From Viola odorata (lineage: Eukaryota > Streptophyta > Magnoliopsida > Malpighiales > Violaceae): a stretch of 64,000 bases of DNA. Both the position numbers and the translations under genes were made by a program. The DNA lies in the NCBI GenBank assembly GCA_963691705.1, contig OY829542.1:45629105-45693104 (forward strand), read 5' to 3'. Below the pieces are notes generated by a model. The model did no database searches and had not been told where the DNA came from. It saw only the letters and a list, made by a program, of their open reading frames with translations. Positions 9,618-19,852 of this stretch are shown in pieces; positions within the stretch are counted from its first letter, which is position 1; the number at the start of each line of letters is the position of its first letter.

Positions 9618-11830
9618 CTAAGGGCCAGAAGAACCGCTGTCACCTTTGCTAATCTTACCCATCATGATAGACATGTAATCAGCTACCTGGGCCGGATCCG
9701 AAGGGTTACCTTTGAAATGGGACGCAAACCCAGAAACGAAGGCGTCCAGAACCCTCTTCCTCCATAACTCTTCCTTTAATGACGCCCTAACAGACCCCTC
9801 ATCTTGAGCAAGTACCTCTTCGCGGAGAAAGAGATTCTTCTTCCTTTCTAGCGCCAATTCCGCCTCCAGAACTTCCACCTTGGCTTTCCCGATAGATTTT
9901 TCTCTGTCCAATTCCGCCTCCAGAACTTCTACCTTGGCTTTCCCGATAGATTTTTCTCTGTCCAATTCCGCCTCCAGAACTTCTACCTTGGCTTTCCCGA
10001 TAGATTTTTCTCTGTCTAATTCCTTTTGGGACGATTCACAGAGGCGCGTCAGCAACCTAGAATGCTCCACCGCCTTCTCTAGCTGCACCCTTGCAACACA
10101 CAATGCGCTGGAAAAATTACGGGACTCGCGATCGTGAATTTTGAATTGATAATTCAGATGGCGGAAAAAGTCCAGAGAATCATTCAGAACATGGCGAAAG
10201 CGTGCCGAGGGAGGGAGTTGAAGAAATTCCTCTTTCTCCTTTTTGGAACCCAGCATCTTCCCTATCAAGGATGCAGTAAACTCATCTCGAGAAAAAGGTT
10301 GAGGAACCCCGACAGCGCGAAGGGCGTCAAAGCAAAACCCTGCAAGATTCATACGGTAGGCTGGGACCCCGTCAGGACCAAGATTGATTGAGGGAGGCGG
10401 AGAAGAGCCCTGAGGAAAAATACTCTTGAAAGGAGTAAAAACCAGCTGCGGAGTAACCTTAGGCGGTAGCTCAGTAGTCGAATCCACCACAGGAGGTGTG
10501 ACCACTACGTCAGGAATACAATGAGTAATCGGAGAATCGGGAGCGTCAGATATGGGAGGAGGACATTCCATCGGTAGGCCCTCTTCCTCAGAAGAACAAG
10601 TTTTTTCCAACGCCTCAGCGGCTCCCGTTGGCTGAGAGGCGCCCACCTCAGACAAAACAGCAGGCGTAGGAACAGTTACCACATCTACAGGAGATGTCCC
10701 GGTAGCTTGTCCACCAGTGGCCACTCGAAGTTTTTTCCGACGCTGGGAAGCAGCAAGGGAAGAAGCATGGCAAAGGTCTGACTTAGCATCTGCATCCTCA
10801 TCATCGCTAGTAATTACTGTCGTTGCGACAGGCCTGGAGTCTGTCCCCGTGCGACGCTCCGGTAGCCAATTTTCCACAAAACGAGAAGCTCGCACAGAGC
10901 TAACGGGCCTTCGCCCTCCCCGGGCAACCGTTTTAGTTCTCTTCCTCGGAGGAGGAACGCTACCCCGACTTGAGCCCTCAGCCGAAGGCGAGGCCGGTAA
11001 AGTTTGAAGCGGTATTACGTTCAGAGGAGTACCAGCGTCAACTGGAAATCAACCGTTAGCTCCTTACAGCAAACAAAGTAGGCGAGGACCAAAGTAAAGA
11101 AAATATGGAAAGAAATAGGCTCACCCATAATGCACTCTTCCAGAGGCTTGAACAGAGCAAAGGCACGAATGCGGTAGTGGGTATTCTCGTCTAACAAAGC
11201 GTTAGCCTGGTCCAACTCAGTTCTGGACAAAATCGCGGGATTTGTCCAAACGGGACCGGCCAGTTCCTGATTAAAATTGATACGCCACAAACGTGACGGT
11301 AGCTCCAGAACAAAGAAGCTGCTCTTCCAATCAGCTACACCCTTCTTGAAGCCGTGAAAACGTTGCCAAAACGACTGCACGAGCGCATCATCCCACCGGG
11401 GAGTAATCTCGATTAAACAATTATAGCAAATCATGCTAAAGAATTTGCGAAACAAATTGATAGATGGGGTAAAAATGTTCTTCAACTCGCAAGCGCGAAG
11501 AAAAGCATAAACCGCGCACCAAGAGGAAGGAGTTATCTGGGCAGGATTAAGGCTATACTCCCGCAGCAGAGTTAATATCGACTCATGAACGGGAAAGCGG
11601 AAACCATAAAGGAACATTTTAAAATAAAGAAGCCTACAGTGGCCCCACCCTGGATTATGAAGCCGCATATCACTTTCGAGAATAGAAGGCTCATGCCCAG
11701 GAGGAAAGGTAATACCATGTTCCTCCAATTCGGCTTTCAGAATCACATGGCAGGTAAAAATACTCGGTGATTGGGAAACCTCGGGATCCATGGGCCTAGA
11801 GATAATCTGACGAGGTCTATTCCTAGCCAT
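9618..11830 (-). CDS. antisense retroelement gene B (Transposase_28-like domain plus repeat-bearing coiled coil), apparently intact
   Basis: Two exons on the minus strand, 11830-11125 and 11041-9618, are joined across an 83-nt GT-AG intron (donor GTGAGCC, acceptor TTCCAG). The join is in phase 1 and gives 709 codons without a stop. The first exon (about 235 residues) carries the gypsy-type plant domain: a FPVHESILTLL stretch, then AQITPSSWCAVYAFL, then an LFRKFF motif and an ITPRWDD stretch. The second exon is basic and Ser/Pro-rich, then becomes a coiled coil that contains three 18-residue repeats (ELDREKSIGKAKVEVLEA). It ends in a conserved-looking tail with ASHFKGNPSDPAQVADYM. Gene A beside it has the same exon pattern, so the two are tandem paralogues. 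Function is not established. Confidence 0.75.
9862..10023 (-). repeat. 54-bp in-frame tandem repeat, three units, inside gene B
   Basis: Units begin at 9862, 9916 and 9970 with gcctccagaac; the period is exactly 54 bp. They encode three identical 18-residue blocks of the coiled coil. Almost no differences separate the units, so the expansion is recent. Confidence 0.95.
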
Positions 11831-12326
11831 AGCAAACCAACAAAAAGGAAATCTGAGAAGGGACGAATTGATACCTTAAAAGAGAAGAATCGCAGGGAAA
11901 TCAGCGGACAGTGACGAGCGGCCGAAAAAGTATTCGGAGAAGAAGACGAAGGAATACAAGAAGGAAAATTCGAAGTAAGGGCAAAAGTTTTGAGAAATTG
12001 GAGAATGGCCCCTCTTAAAGGATAAAAATGCCACCGCATTAATTGAGTCACCAATCGGGCGAAGACGCGTGTAAAAGAAGTTGGCCACGTGGAAACGCAT
12101 TAAAGAAATTTGAAAAAAGAGAAGTTATTCGTCGAGACTCCCCAAAGGGGCGAGACAGTATTGACCCGGTCAGAGTAACCGCGAAGCGATTGCCTCAGTC
12201 AGTCCAACCGCTTGCGTTAGCTATCACCAAGAACCAGCAGGCTAACGGAAGTAACGACAAAAAAGGAAAAATAGAAAACATTATTTTATTCATAAAACGC
12301 CAACAGGCGGGTACAATGCGAAACGG
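11831..12326. other. spacer between antisense genes B and C
   Basis: It holds the leader of gene B and the 3' region of gene C. On the minus strand an AATAAAATAATG stretch near 12282-12294 could be gene C's polyadenylation signal. No gene is seen. Confidence 0.5.
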
Positions 12327-12722
12327 CTAATCCTCATCAGGCCAATAAATGCCGTGGTGATAAACCCCGTCATCATCAAGGAACGGCATCTTCCCGTCAG
12401 CATTCGGGACCGGCTGGTCTGCCTCCCTTTCTGGGCAGGACCCTGACGGGCATGATTTTCCTTTTGCGCCCGAATCTGCCAACCCCACACCAGCATTGAT
12501 GGGAAAATCCTCGTTCAGTGAGCAGTCAGGGGAAGGAAAACGTTTGCCACCCTCTTGAGTAGCAGAACCAGAAGAAGCCAACGTCGCAAAGGGCGTCTTG
12601 GAAGTCCGTTTCCCCTGCGTCTTACGACCCTTTCGGCGGACCGGAGGCCTCCATGGTGGCGAAGGAGGGGGATGATCTGAGTCCGGAGAAGTTGGGGGAG
12701 TCGGCAAGGAGTCACGATCCAT
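12327..12722 (-). CDS. antisense retroelement gene C, short Pro/Ser-rich protein of unknown function
   Basis: A 131-residue frame on the minus strand begins at ATG 12722. The N-terminal third is Pro/Ser-rich and is followed by a very basic patch (RRKGRKTQGKR). It ends in an acidic tail with the phrase DDDGVYHHGIYWPDED. A clear TATA box lies about 95 bases upstream and an AATAAA-type signal about 35 bases downstream, so it looks like its own transcription unit. I do not recognise a domain. It lies in the antisense gene block of the Tat element and may be non-autonomous cargo or a regulator; that is a guess. Confidence 0.55.
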   Translation of the reverse strand: MDRDSLPTPPTSPDSDHPPPSPPWRPPVRRKGRKTQGKRTSKTPFATLASSGSATQEGGKRFPSPDCSLNEDFPINAGVGLADSGAKGKSCPSGSCPEREADQPVPNADGKMPFLDDDGVYHHGIYWPDED

Positions 12723-12816
12723 GGAACTTAGGAAATAAAAATCTGCCATGCCACCTGCAAAAGCAAAAAAAAGAAGGAAAAGGAAGAAGATGAACAGGAA
12801 AGGGAAACCAAACTCC

Positions 12817-12824
12817 CTTATATA
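12817..12824 (-). promoter_or_regulatory. TATA box of antisense gene C
   Basis: On the minus strand the sequence is TATATAAG, inside GGCTATATAAGGGAG. It sits about 95 bases ahead of the gene C start codon at 12722. Confidence 0.65.
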
Positions 12825-13237
12825 GCCGAGTGAGCATCTCGATCCCTGAAAAATCAATCAAGACGCTTGGGAAAAATAACTGCAATTGCAGAATCCAATC
12901 CGTCACAGGCGCGTCTGCTCGTCGAATGCACCAATCAAAGGGCACCGAAGAACCGCCCAACCACCTGCCACTGAAAAGACGGCCTGTAACAGTCAAGACA
13001 GAGCATTCATTGCTAATCCTCGGAACGCGACCACTGCAATACAATGTCCCGAGGAAGACCCATTTTCAGTTGGGCTCATGACAAATATTTCCAACCAATA
13101 AAGCAAGCAACCACGCAAGAGAAAGAGAAAACTTGGGAAAAAGCAGAGACAGTTATTTATTTATGGCCAGGTGGCCTTAGCGTTCAGATATGTACAAGAA
13201 ACATAAGAAAAGCAACGAGAAGAAGCGGAGCCAGCGG
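12825..13237. other. spacer between antisense genes C and D
   Basis: It contains the motif cattttcagttgggctcatga at about 13062-13082, which recurs almost unchanged near 13799-13820 ahead of gene D. A shared sequence upstream of C and D suggests a common upstream module or duplication. On the minus strand AATAAATAA near 13155-13163 is a likely polyadenylation signal for gene D. Confidence 0.55.
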
Positions 13238-13621
13238 TCAGATATTGGACCCCGCATCATCTTCCCCTGGCACAACGGGAACCTCCCTTAAAGCGTCAGT
13301 GACGAAGGTCAGTTCGGAAGAGCAAGCTCTCATGCCCTTTAGGCAGCAGGCCAGCAGATCTTTCCTCTGCTGCAGCATCGAGGCCACCACATCAAGGTGA
13401 GCACTGACAGTGGCCAGTTTCGCCAAACTCTCTAGGGGATTAAAATCCTCCAGAGTTATTCCCAGCTGTCTAGACAGAATAGGGGTTAGCACCCCCCGCA
13501 ACTCCAGGACATCCTCGGAGGTCTTGGTGATCATCCTCTCCAGGAAGCCGATGTCACCCTCAGTGAGATTCTTCAGGGTCAGAGTTTTGGAGATCAGGAA
13601 ATTGCGAGTCAGTTCATCCAT
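13238..13621 (-). CDS. antisense retroelement gene D, 127-residue helical protein of unknown function
   Basis: The frame starts at ATG 13621 on the minus strand and codes for 127 residues. It is predicted mostly helical by eye, with Leu/Ile/Val-rich heptads (for example LISKTLTLKNLTEG and LESLAKLATVSAHLD) and an acidic end. A TATA box lies about 62 bases upstream and a polyadenylation signal downstream on the same strand. I do not recognise the family. It is the fourth antisense unit of the Tat element and the closest to the 3' LTR. Confidence 0.55.
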   Translation of the reverse strand: MDELTRNFLISKTLTLKNLTEGDIGFLERMITKTSEDVLELRGVLTPILSRQLGITLEDFNPLESLAKLATVSAHLDVVASMLQQRKDLLACCLKGMRACSSELTFVTDALREVPVVPGEDDAGSNI

Positions 13622-13682
13622 GGCGGAATACGAAAAGAAAGAACGTGAAAAATGCGAAGAAACTGGCACAGAGAAACCTCTG

Positions 13683-13689
13683 ATTTATA
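13683..13689 (-). promoter_or_regulatory. TATA box of antisense gene D
   Basis: The minus strand reads CTATAAATCAG here, giving TATAAAT about 62 bases before the start codon at 13621. Confidence 0.6.
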
Positions 13690-13883
13690 GATCCTGACAA
13701 AAAACCGTCAGGACCATTTTTCTGAGGCAAAACCGCCCCGGTACATAAAGGGACTCTCCGTGAGAGAAGGAACGTTAGCCCTTGGTAAACACTCGAGCTC
13801 ATTTTCAGTTGGGCTTATGATAACAATCCACCTAAAAGAAAGGGTATTTTCGCCTATCACCCGGTGGGGAGAGGCATAGCTAC

Positions 13884-14369
13884 TGTTTCACACCACCACG
13901 GTAGGGACAAAATCGCTACCTTCCCCAAAGGCTAACGCTACAGAGGCTAACGGGGCCTTACTGGCTCCTTTTACAGACCTCCTGCTTGGTTCAAAGAGTT
14001 ATCTCACCCAGAGGAAACCACGCGTCAGGATTAACGCTCAGGCCATTATCCTACCGCGGCAATATCTACCTAAACACCTACCGTCGAGGTAGCGTGTCAC
14101 GATAAGGGCGAATCACAGACCCTAACGCGAGCGATAGCTCCGTACCCGTTTACTCGGGCAGGAACGCCCCCTTTCTTCTATAAATACCTCCCCCACAAAG
14201 GAGGCAGGTAAGCGGACTTGACTGGCCAAAACTCTGCCAATTTCAGTACACCTACTGACTTAAGCATCAGAGTGTTTCCGCCGGAGACCCCCTCCTGCGC
14301 ATTGCAGGTACTGTGGACCGTCGCGCACACTGATCCGAGAAGAGCTGCTCCGCCATATATCCTTCGGCA
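13884..14369 (+). repeat. 3' LTR of the Tat-type element (limits approximate)
   Basis: A purine tract ggtggggagagg at 13863-13874 could be the polypurine tract. A TG at 13884 follows it, and the last CA at 14368-14369 precedes the MULE pseudogene. A TATA box with downstream leader sequence lies inside. The 5' LTR is not in the window, so the ends could not be checked by alignment and may be off by tens of bases. Confidence 0.6.
14179..14186 (+). promoter_or_regulatory. TATA box in the 3' LTR
   Basis: TATAAATA within ttctataaatacctccccc. Position and orientation fit the LTR promoter of the plus-strand retrotransposon. Confidence 0.65.
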
Positions 14370-15440
14370 GAAGACAAATTATTATCAATGAATGCTATAC
14401 AAGTGGTATTTCCAAGAACAAAAAATCTTGTGTGGCATATTGAGAAAAATATTGTTGCTAAGTGTAAGTCACAGTTTCCAGAAGAAGAAAATTAGAAAAC
14501 ATTTTTATGTGATTGGACTTCACTAATTGAGTGTGAGGTTGATGGAGAGTACTATCAAGCATTGCATTGTTTTGAAGAGCAATATAAAGAGAAGACCTAT
14601 GTCTTGAATTATTTTAGAGATACTTGACTTTCTTTAAAGGAATATTTTGTTAAGGCTTGGGCAAATCAATATGTTCCTTTCGGAACTCGTGCTACATCAA
14701 GGGTGAAAGGTGCACATGCAACACTTAAAAAATACTTGAAACTATCGACGGGTGATCTTTATAGGGTGAGCAACAATATATGTCTTGGAATTTAGAATCA
14801 ATTTCATGAGATTAAGACACAATTATCTGCTGAAAAGGTTAAAATTCCTTACCGTTTTCGAATTCCTTTATTTAAGGAACTCATTACTCGTGTTTCAATC
14901 TTTGCTTTGGATGAACTTCTCAAACAGTATGAACTGGCTAAAGCTGAACTAGATTTATCAGTATGCAAGGGTCATTTTATGACTACTATGGGTCTTCCTT
15001 GTGCTCATGAAATAAAAAAAATTGGGATGTGAAAGAATTGATATTGATGATGTTCATCCATAATGGAGGATTGATACAAATTTTTGTGTGGAAAATGAAA
15101 TGTTTCAAGATGGTGAAGATCACAAACTAAATAGGTTGATCGAAGAGTTAAAGAATAAATACCAAGAATGGCCGATTGCTAAAAAAGAAGACACTTTGAA
15201 AGAAATGTCTTAGCTTTTGAATGTAAATTCCTCATTTATATTTGAACCACGCATTGAGTTTCGTAAAGGTCGACCAAGCTCTAAAAGAAAAAGAGGGATA
15301 ACTTCTACCACAAAAGATCTTTCTACATTTGAATATATGGAGAAAACTAGACATTGCAGTTTATGCAAGGACTTTAGGCATAATAGCCGAACTTATCCAT
15401 CTAAAGGTACTTCACAAAATAACTATTTCAACTCATATTA
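14370..15440 (+). pseudogene. FAR1/MULE-type transposase pseudogene, C-terminal part
   Basis: Translation gives a MULE transposase core end (an MNAI...VFPRTKNLV..WHIEKN stretch at about 14389-14450), a SWIM-type zinc-finger remnant with GLPCAHEI near 14990, and a zinc-knuckle tail with KGRP and C..C....HNSRT at about 15268-15395. These are family marks of Mutator/FAR1-type transposases. At least five stops interrupt it (for example TAG near 14493, TGA near 14623, TAG near 14792, TAA near 15061) and a frameshift lies near 15015. It starts abruptly at the LTR end, so the retrotransposon probably inserted into this gene and the N-terminal half should lie left of the window. Confidence 0.75.
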
Positions 15441-16334
15441 AATCATTTCATTTCAATTATTTTGCTTTTGTGTTAACTGTTTATTTATTTATACAGCTAG
15501 CACCTAGCATATTTTTTGGCTCATACACATGATTGTTGCAACGACTACACTGTTAGAGGTATCTTGTTATGAGTAGTCATATATGTAAAACATATAAGTT
15601 ATTCCTTCAACTTATCCATTTAAACTTGTCAATGCTTCTTCTTCTTTTTCCAGGAATTACTCGTGATAAAGTTTTTTTTGGTTATGAATAGCAACTATTT
15701 GAACGCTTCAGTCTCCGTACCTTGTATTTGTTTGTAGGCCCAAAAATCTCAATTTATATTTATTTTATTAGATACCGCATTGATTGAATTTTTAAAAATT
15801 TAAAAATTTTATTTTACAGATCTAATCTCTAGTCTTGTATGTTTTTTTCTTTAATAATAAATTAATTTATCAAAAAAAAATTCAAAAGTTGTATTGATAA
15901 GAATGATAAATTATTTGAAATAAATTTTGATGGGATAAATATTCAATACTGAGTCTCTACTGGTACTTTATCACCAATGTGTAACAGAGTAAAAGTTTGA
16001 TGTCAATTTAATATTTTCCTTAAAAAGAAAAAGGAAAAAGAAGAAGAAAATGGTTGATTCCAAAAAATAAAATTAACATACACGGAAGTTATTATATCAA
16101 TAGAATTTGATAGAGAAATTAAGAAGATATGAGAACATAATAATAAGATAATTTCCTTTTAACTACTTTGGTGTGGATATAAAATAATTGGGTGTGGAAA
16201 TAAAGACTCCCTTTTATTTATTAAAGTAAATTATTTTTATTGTGTGGTACGAGCCTCCCTCTATTTATTTCCCCCATGTCCCTTTAAAATAGGGAAACAA
16301 TTACTACTAAAGTGATGTTGAAAGAGTTAAATAC
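15441..16334. other. AT-rich intergenic DNA
   Basis: Only short non-conserved frames are present; I see no gene, RNA or clear repeat. Confidence 0.5.
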
Positions 16335-16337
16335 TTA

Positions 16338-16385
16338 GGCTACGTTTCACAACGCAAAATTTCTGTTTTGCAAAATTTTCAGTTT
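16338..16385 (+). repeat. left terminal inverted repeat of the Harbinger element
   Basis: Begins GGCTACGTTTCACAACGC immediately after TTA. About 25 of the first 28 bases match the inverted right end. Confidence 0.85.
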
Positions 16386-17380
16386 ATGCAAAACAACAGA
16401 AAATTTTGCAAAATTTTCAATTCTGTTTCACAGCTACAGTACGTTTTCTGTTTTGCAAAATGCATTTTTCAGCCTTAGAAAACTCGAAATCGTATTCACC
16501 TAACAACTATTTCTTATTTTTTTGGAAAACAAAAGCTACTACTTTTGTTAAATCAATTTTATTTTAATTAAAAAACAATGCTAATGTATTTTTGAAAAAA
16601 AAAATAATAAACTAAATAGTAGCCTATTTTAAGTTTGTTAAAGATCAAATATAAATATGCTAAATATATTCATGTCTAAATTAAAAAGCACAAGCCCTTT
16701 AGGGGGGAAATTATTTTTGAAAAAATTTCAGAAAATTTTCCAAAATCTGTTTCACAACAACATTTTTCAAATGGAAAATTTTCAACAGATTTTCAGAATT
16801 AATACTACAAGTTTAGAAAATTTTGCAAACGCCATATTTGAAGTGTTGCAATTGCAAAACGTTTTTTCAAAATTAACACTACAAGTTTTTTGTAAAAAAT
16901 GTAATAAATCCAAAAAAAATTAAAAATTCTAAAAACAAAATCCAGAATTTTTTTTAAGAATTCTAAAAAAAATTTAAAAACTAAAAAAAAAAATAGTCTT
17001 GAATTATTCGGACATGAAATTATTTGTTCAAAAAAATTGTAGAAATCCAAAGGAAAATTAATTAATCAAAAAAATTGTAAAATCCAGAAAAATGTTAAAA
17101 ATCCAAAATTGGAATTAAAAATTAAATATAAATATAATATTTCTGTTCATGAAAATAAAATACATATAAAATAGTCTTGAATTATTTGCTCATGAAATGA
17201 ATACTACAAATTTAAACATTCAAAACATACTTAATTTAACTTGTTACTTGTTCATATTCTAAGAATTATTATAATTAGCCCATAATTGATCTGCAATATC
17301 TTCTCTCACCGCATTCATTAGTTGTTGTTGGGACATATCCACTTGAATACCTTCTTGCGTCACAGTAGCTTCGTTCTCGT

Positions 17381-18670
17381 TTAAATTTTGCTAACCTCTA
17401 TACCATGTTCTGTGAATAGTCGATCAACTTTATCTTCCATTCGAATAAAATTGTGCAGTGTACAACAAGCTAGGGGTATTTGCCTTTGACGGTGAAGAGG
17501 ATAATTTAGAATGGACTTTAAGATTGGAAATCTAGCCTTCAGAACGCCAAAATCCTTTTCAATCACATTTCTCAATGACGAATGTTGATAGTTAAACAAT
17601 GCATATTTTCTTGTAATCCTTCCTCGTCCACGAAAATCATTTAAGTGATACCGTTCACCACGATAAAGAGCTAAAAATCCAGGAATGTTTGGATAACCAG
17701 CATCAACTGCATAATAGTAGCCTGTCAAAGATAAACAACAATCAGACATTTGTAGTAAACCATTAATGTAACAGCTAATAAATATCGTTATAAATTATAA
17801 AAATAATATTTTACCAACTGCAGGCATAGGAAAACCATTATCTTGTCTTGTCAATGCATCAAGAAAGATGCGTGAATCATTAGTTGTGTCTTCCCAACCA
17901 GTATACACAAAGGTAAACATCATATCATGCGAACACGTCGCCATAACATTTTGAGTAACAAGTATTTTTCTACCCCGATTTTTTTTTTGTTTTTGGGCAG
18001 GACACCAAGTTGCGACATGAGTACCATCTATAGCACCTATGCATTTCTAAAACGGAAAAAATTACACAAATAAGTTTAATATTCAAACATAATTCTTTTT
18101 ATTTAGTCATCATGAATTTATAATACACGTGCATACCTGAAAATAAGGATACCATCTAGCATTTGCTTGAATTTCTGGTTGAATGGGTCCTCTTTCGACA
18201 TGTTTGATCAAATCAGTTCCTAAACGAACTAAAGCGCGTATCACACCCTTCACCCAACATGAGACTGTCGCAGTTGAATGTTGAAATCGCTCTGCCACCA
18301 GCCTTTGAGTCATTCTATGACATAATACAGTCAATCCCATTGCCACATCCTCTTCCAAACTAGCTGCACGTGAGTTCTGTAAGTTCAACCCTCTCAACCT
18401 GTTACATAAATTCAGAAACACATGTGGCCTCATACAAAAACTATCGTAGCATCTAATTGGATTTCCCAGTAAAACTTCAATAATATACGCTCTACCGGTG
18501 AGCATAGATATGCGGCAAGGTATTCTATTAATGAAACTGTTTTCACTTTCCATTAACATACGGATGAACATAGCCTCCTCGAGCTCGTCCTCATCATCAT
18601 TATCAGTAGAACTATCACTACTTAAATTAATAACAGAAGTATTAGAATAACTCTGAAAATATTGGGACAT
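17381..18670 (-). CDS. PIF/Harbinger DDE transposase (HARBI1/ALP1-like nuclease), three exons
   Basis: Exons on the minus strand: 18670-18137, 18046-17815 and 17721-17381, giving about 368 residues with no stop. Both introns are GT-AG (90 and 93 nt). Exon 1 carries the helical N-terminal region (RIPCRISMLTG, then AMGLTVLCHRMTQR and ERFQHSTATVS). Exon 2 carries the first two catalytic acids in CIGAIDGTHV and NDSRIF. Exon 3 carries YYAVDAGYPNIPGFLALYRG and the third acid in RNVIEKDFGVLKARF. The length is near that of family members (about 370-430). ATG 18670 is preceded by a possible acceptor (ttaatagtgcag), so a 5'-untranslated intron is likely. All DDE residues are present. It would cut and paste the element with the Myb-like partner, which is broken in this copy. 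Confidence 0.85.
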
Positions 18671-18950
18671 TTCACCTGCACTATTAAACAATTATGTTGT
18701 ATTAGTTATACCAATTACAAAATTAGCTAAATTGACATGTTAATAATAAAATTAATTGACAATAATACTTAATATAAATGTCATAGAATTGTACCAGCAT
18801 ACATAACAACCAAGTCATAAATATTTTAAAACAACCTCCAAAGAAAACTCATAAAATAAGTCTACAGGATTTTAAAACAAGCCACCATCATTCTAATGCC
18901 CTCAACCAGGACTTCCTCCTCATAATGGACATCTTCATGAACACATTCCT

Positions 18951-19852
18951 CTAATGATATTCTTTGAACTGCACAAGTGCATTGTTATAAGAGGCCTCCA
19001 AAATATCATCTAAACTCTCTAACGCATCCATGCACGCATTAATAGAGTATGCATCTCGCGATGGGCTTGTAACTTCAGACTGCTCTCCTCTACATTTCTT
19101 TGTTTTTTCTTTAAAACAATCGGTCTTCGCACTAGCAGATGATGCCATAGCCTCCATATAAGGGTCCCACTTCTTAGAAACTCCTTTCTTACAACGCCTA
19201 CTACCTGCATTATTCTCCGCAGCACGTTTTCCTTTTAAGCTCCCACCACCAAACCTATCACCTTCCTTTTCATGATCATCTTCAGGTACATGAACACTAT
19301 AGTTCAGAAAGTCTTCTTCATTTTGGCGTTCTTCATCTGAGCTCGGCGGTAATTGCGAAGAAGCATGATGGAGTTGTCCAGTAGCGGTAGATCTGTTAAA
19401 CAATTGACCAAGGAGCTCATAGTTTTGACATCCTTTATTTCTAAATGTCTTGTAGTTCCTATTTTTCTGCAAAGTAAATAAACAACATTGAATTTAATCA
19501 AAATTCAGAAAATTTATGATATGAATTACTAAAGAAACTTGTAAGGAAATGTAACATACCATGAAAAATATTTGTCACACATCTTCACGTGCATTCACAG
19601 TGTTTAAACTTGATTGGTAGGTGACTCTTGTATGGTCTAACAATTCTGAAAATTGGCGAAACTTCAATCGTAGTCGATTGTATTTCCCTAACAACTTGGT
19701 TGCTCCAAATCGTTCACCGGTAGCTAATTATAACTCGTTATCCATGTCTTGCCAATCCGTAGCTTTAAAACTAGGAGTACCATTTTGATCTACCTTAACT
19801 CTCTCGTACAATATTGATAAAAAATTCCCTTTAGTTGCAGAAGATCATCACT
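18951..19852 (-). pseudogene. Myb/SANT-like DNA-binding partner gene of Harbinger, truncated and with stops
   Basis: Two coding parts are visible on the minus strand. One, about 19840-19560, has the Myb/SANT-like core (a GTPSFKATDWQDM stretch, then LLGKYNRLRLKFRQFSELL and TVNAREDV). The other is 19469-18951 with KTFRNKGCQNYELLGQLFN followed by a Ser/Glu-rich and Lys-rich tail. This order is standard for the ORF1 protein of plant Harbingers, which binds the ends together with the transposase. A TAA (near 19728) and a TGA (near 19577) stop the first exon. The N-terminal part is missing because LTR-like DNA begins at 19852. Confidence 0.75.

Larger units (their letters stand above)
1..14369 (+). 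mobile_element. Ty3/gypsy LTR retrotransposon, Tat lineage, 5' part outside window
   Basis: The order is gag, protease, reverse transcriptase, RNase H, a second RNase H, integrase, tandem repeats, antisense genes, then an LTR with a TATA box. A second (archaeal-type) RNase H after the ordinary one and extra genes between pol and the 3' LTR are known marks of the Tat/Ogre lineage. The 5' LTR, primer-binding site and start of gag lie left of the window. The right limit is set by the last CA before a MULE transposase pseudogene begins (about 14370); this exact base is inferred. Confidence 0.9.
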
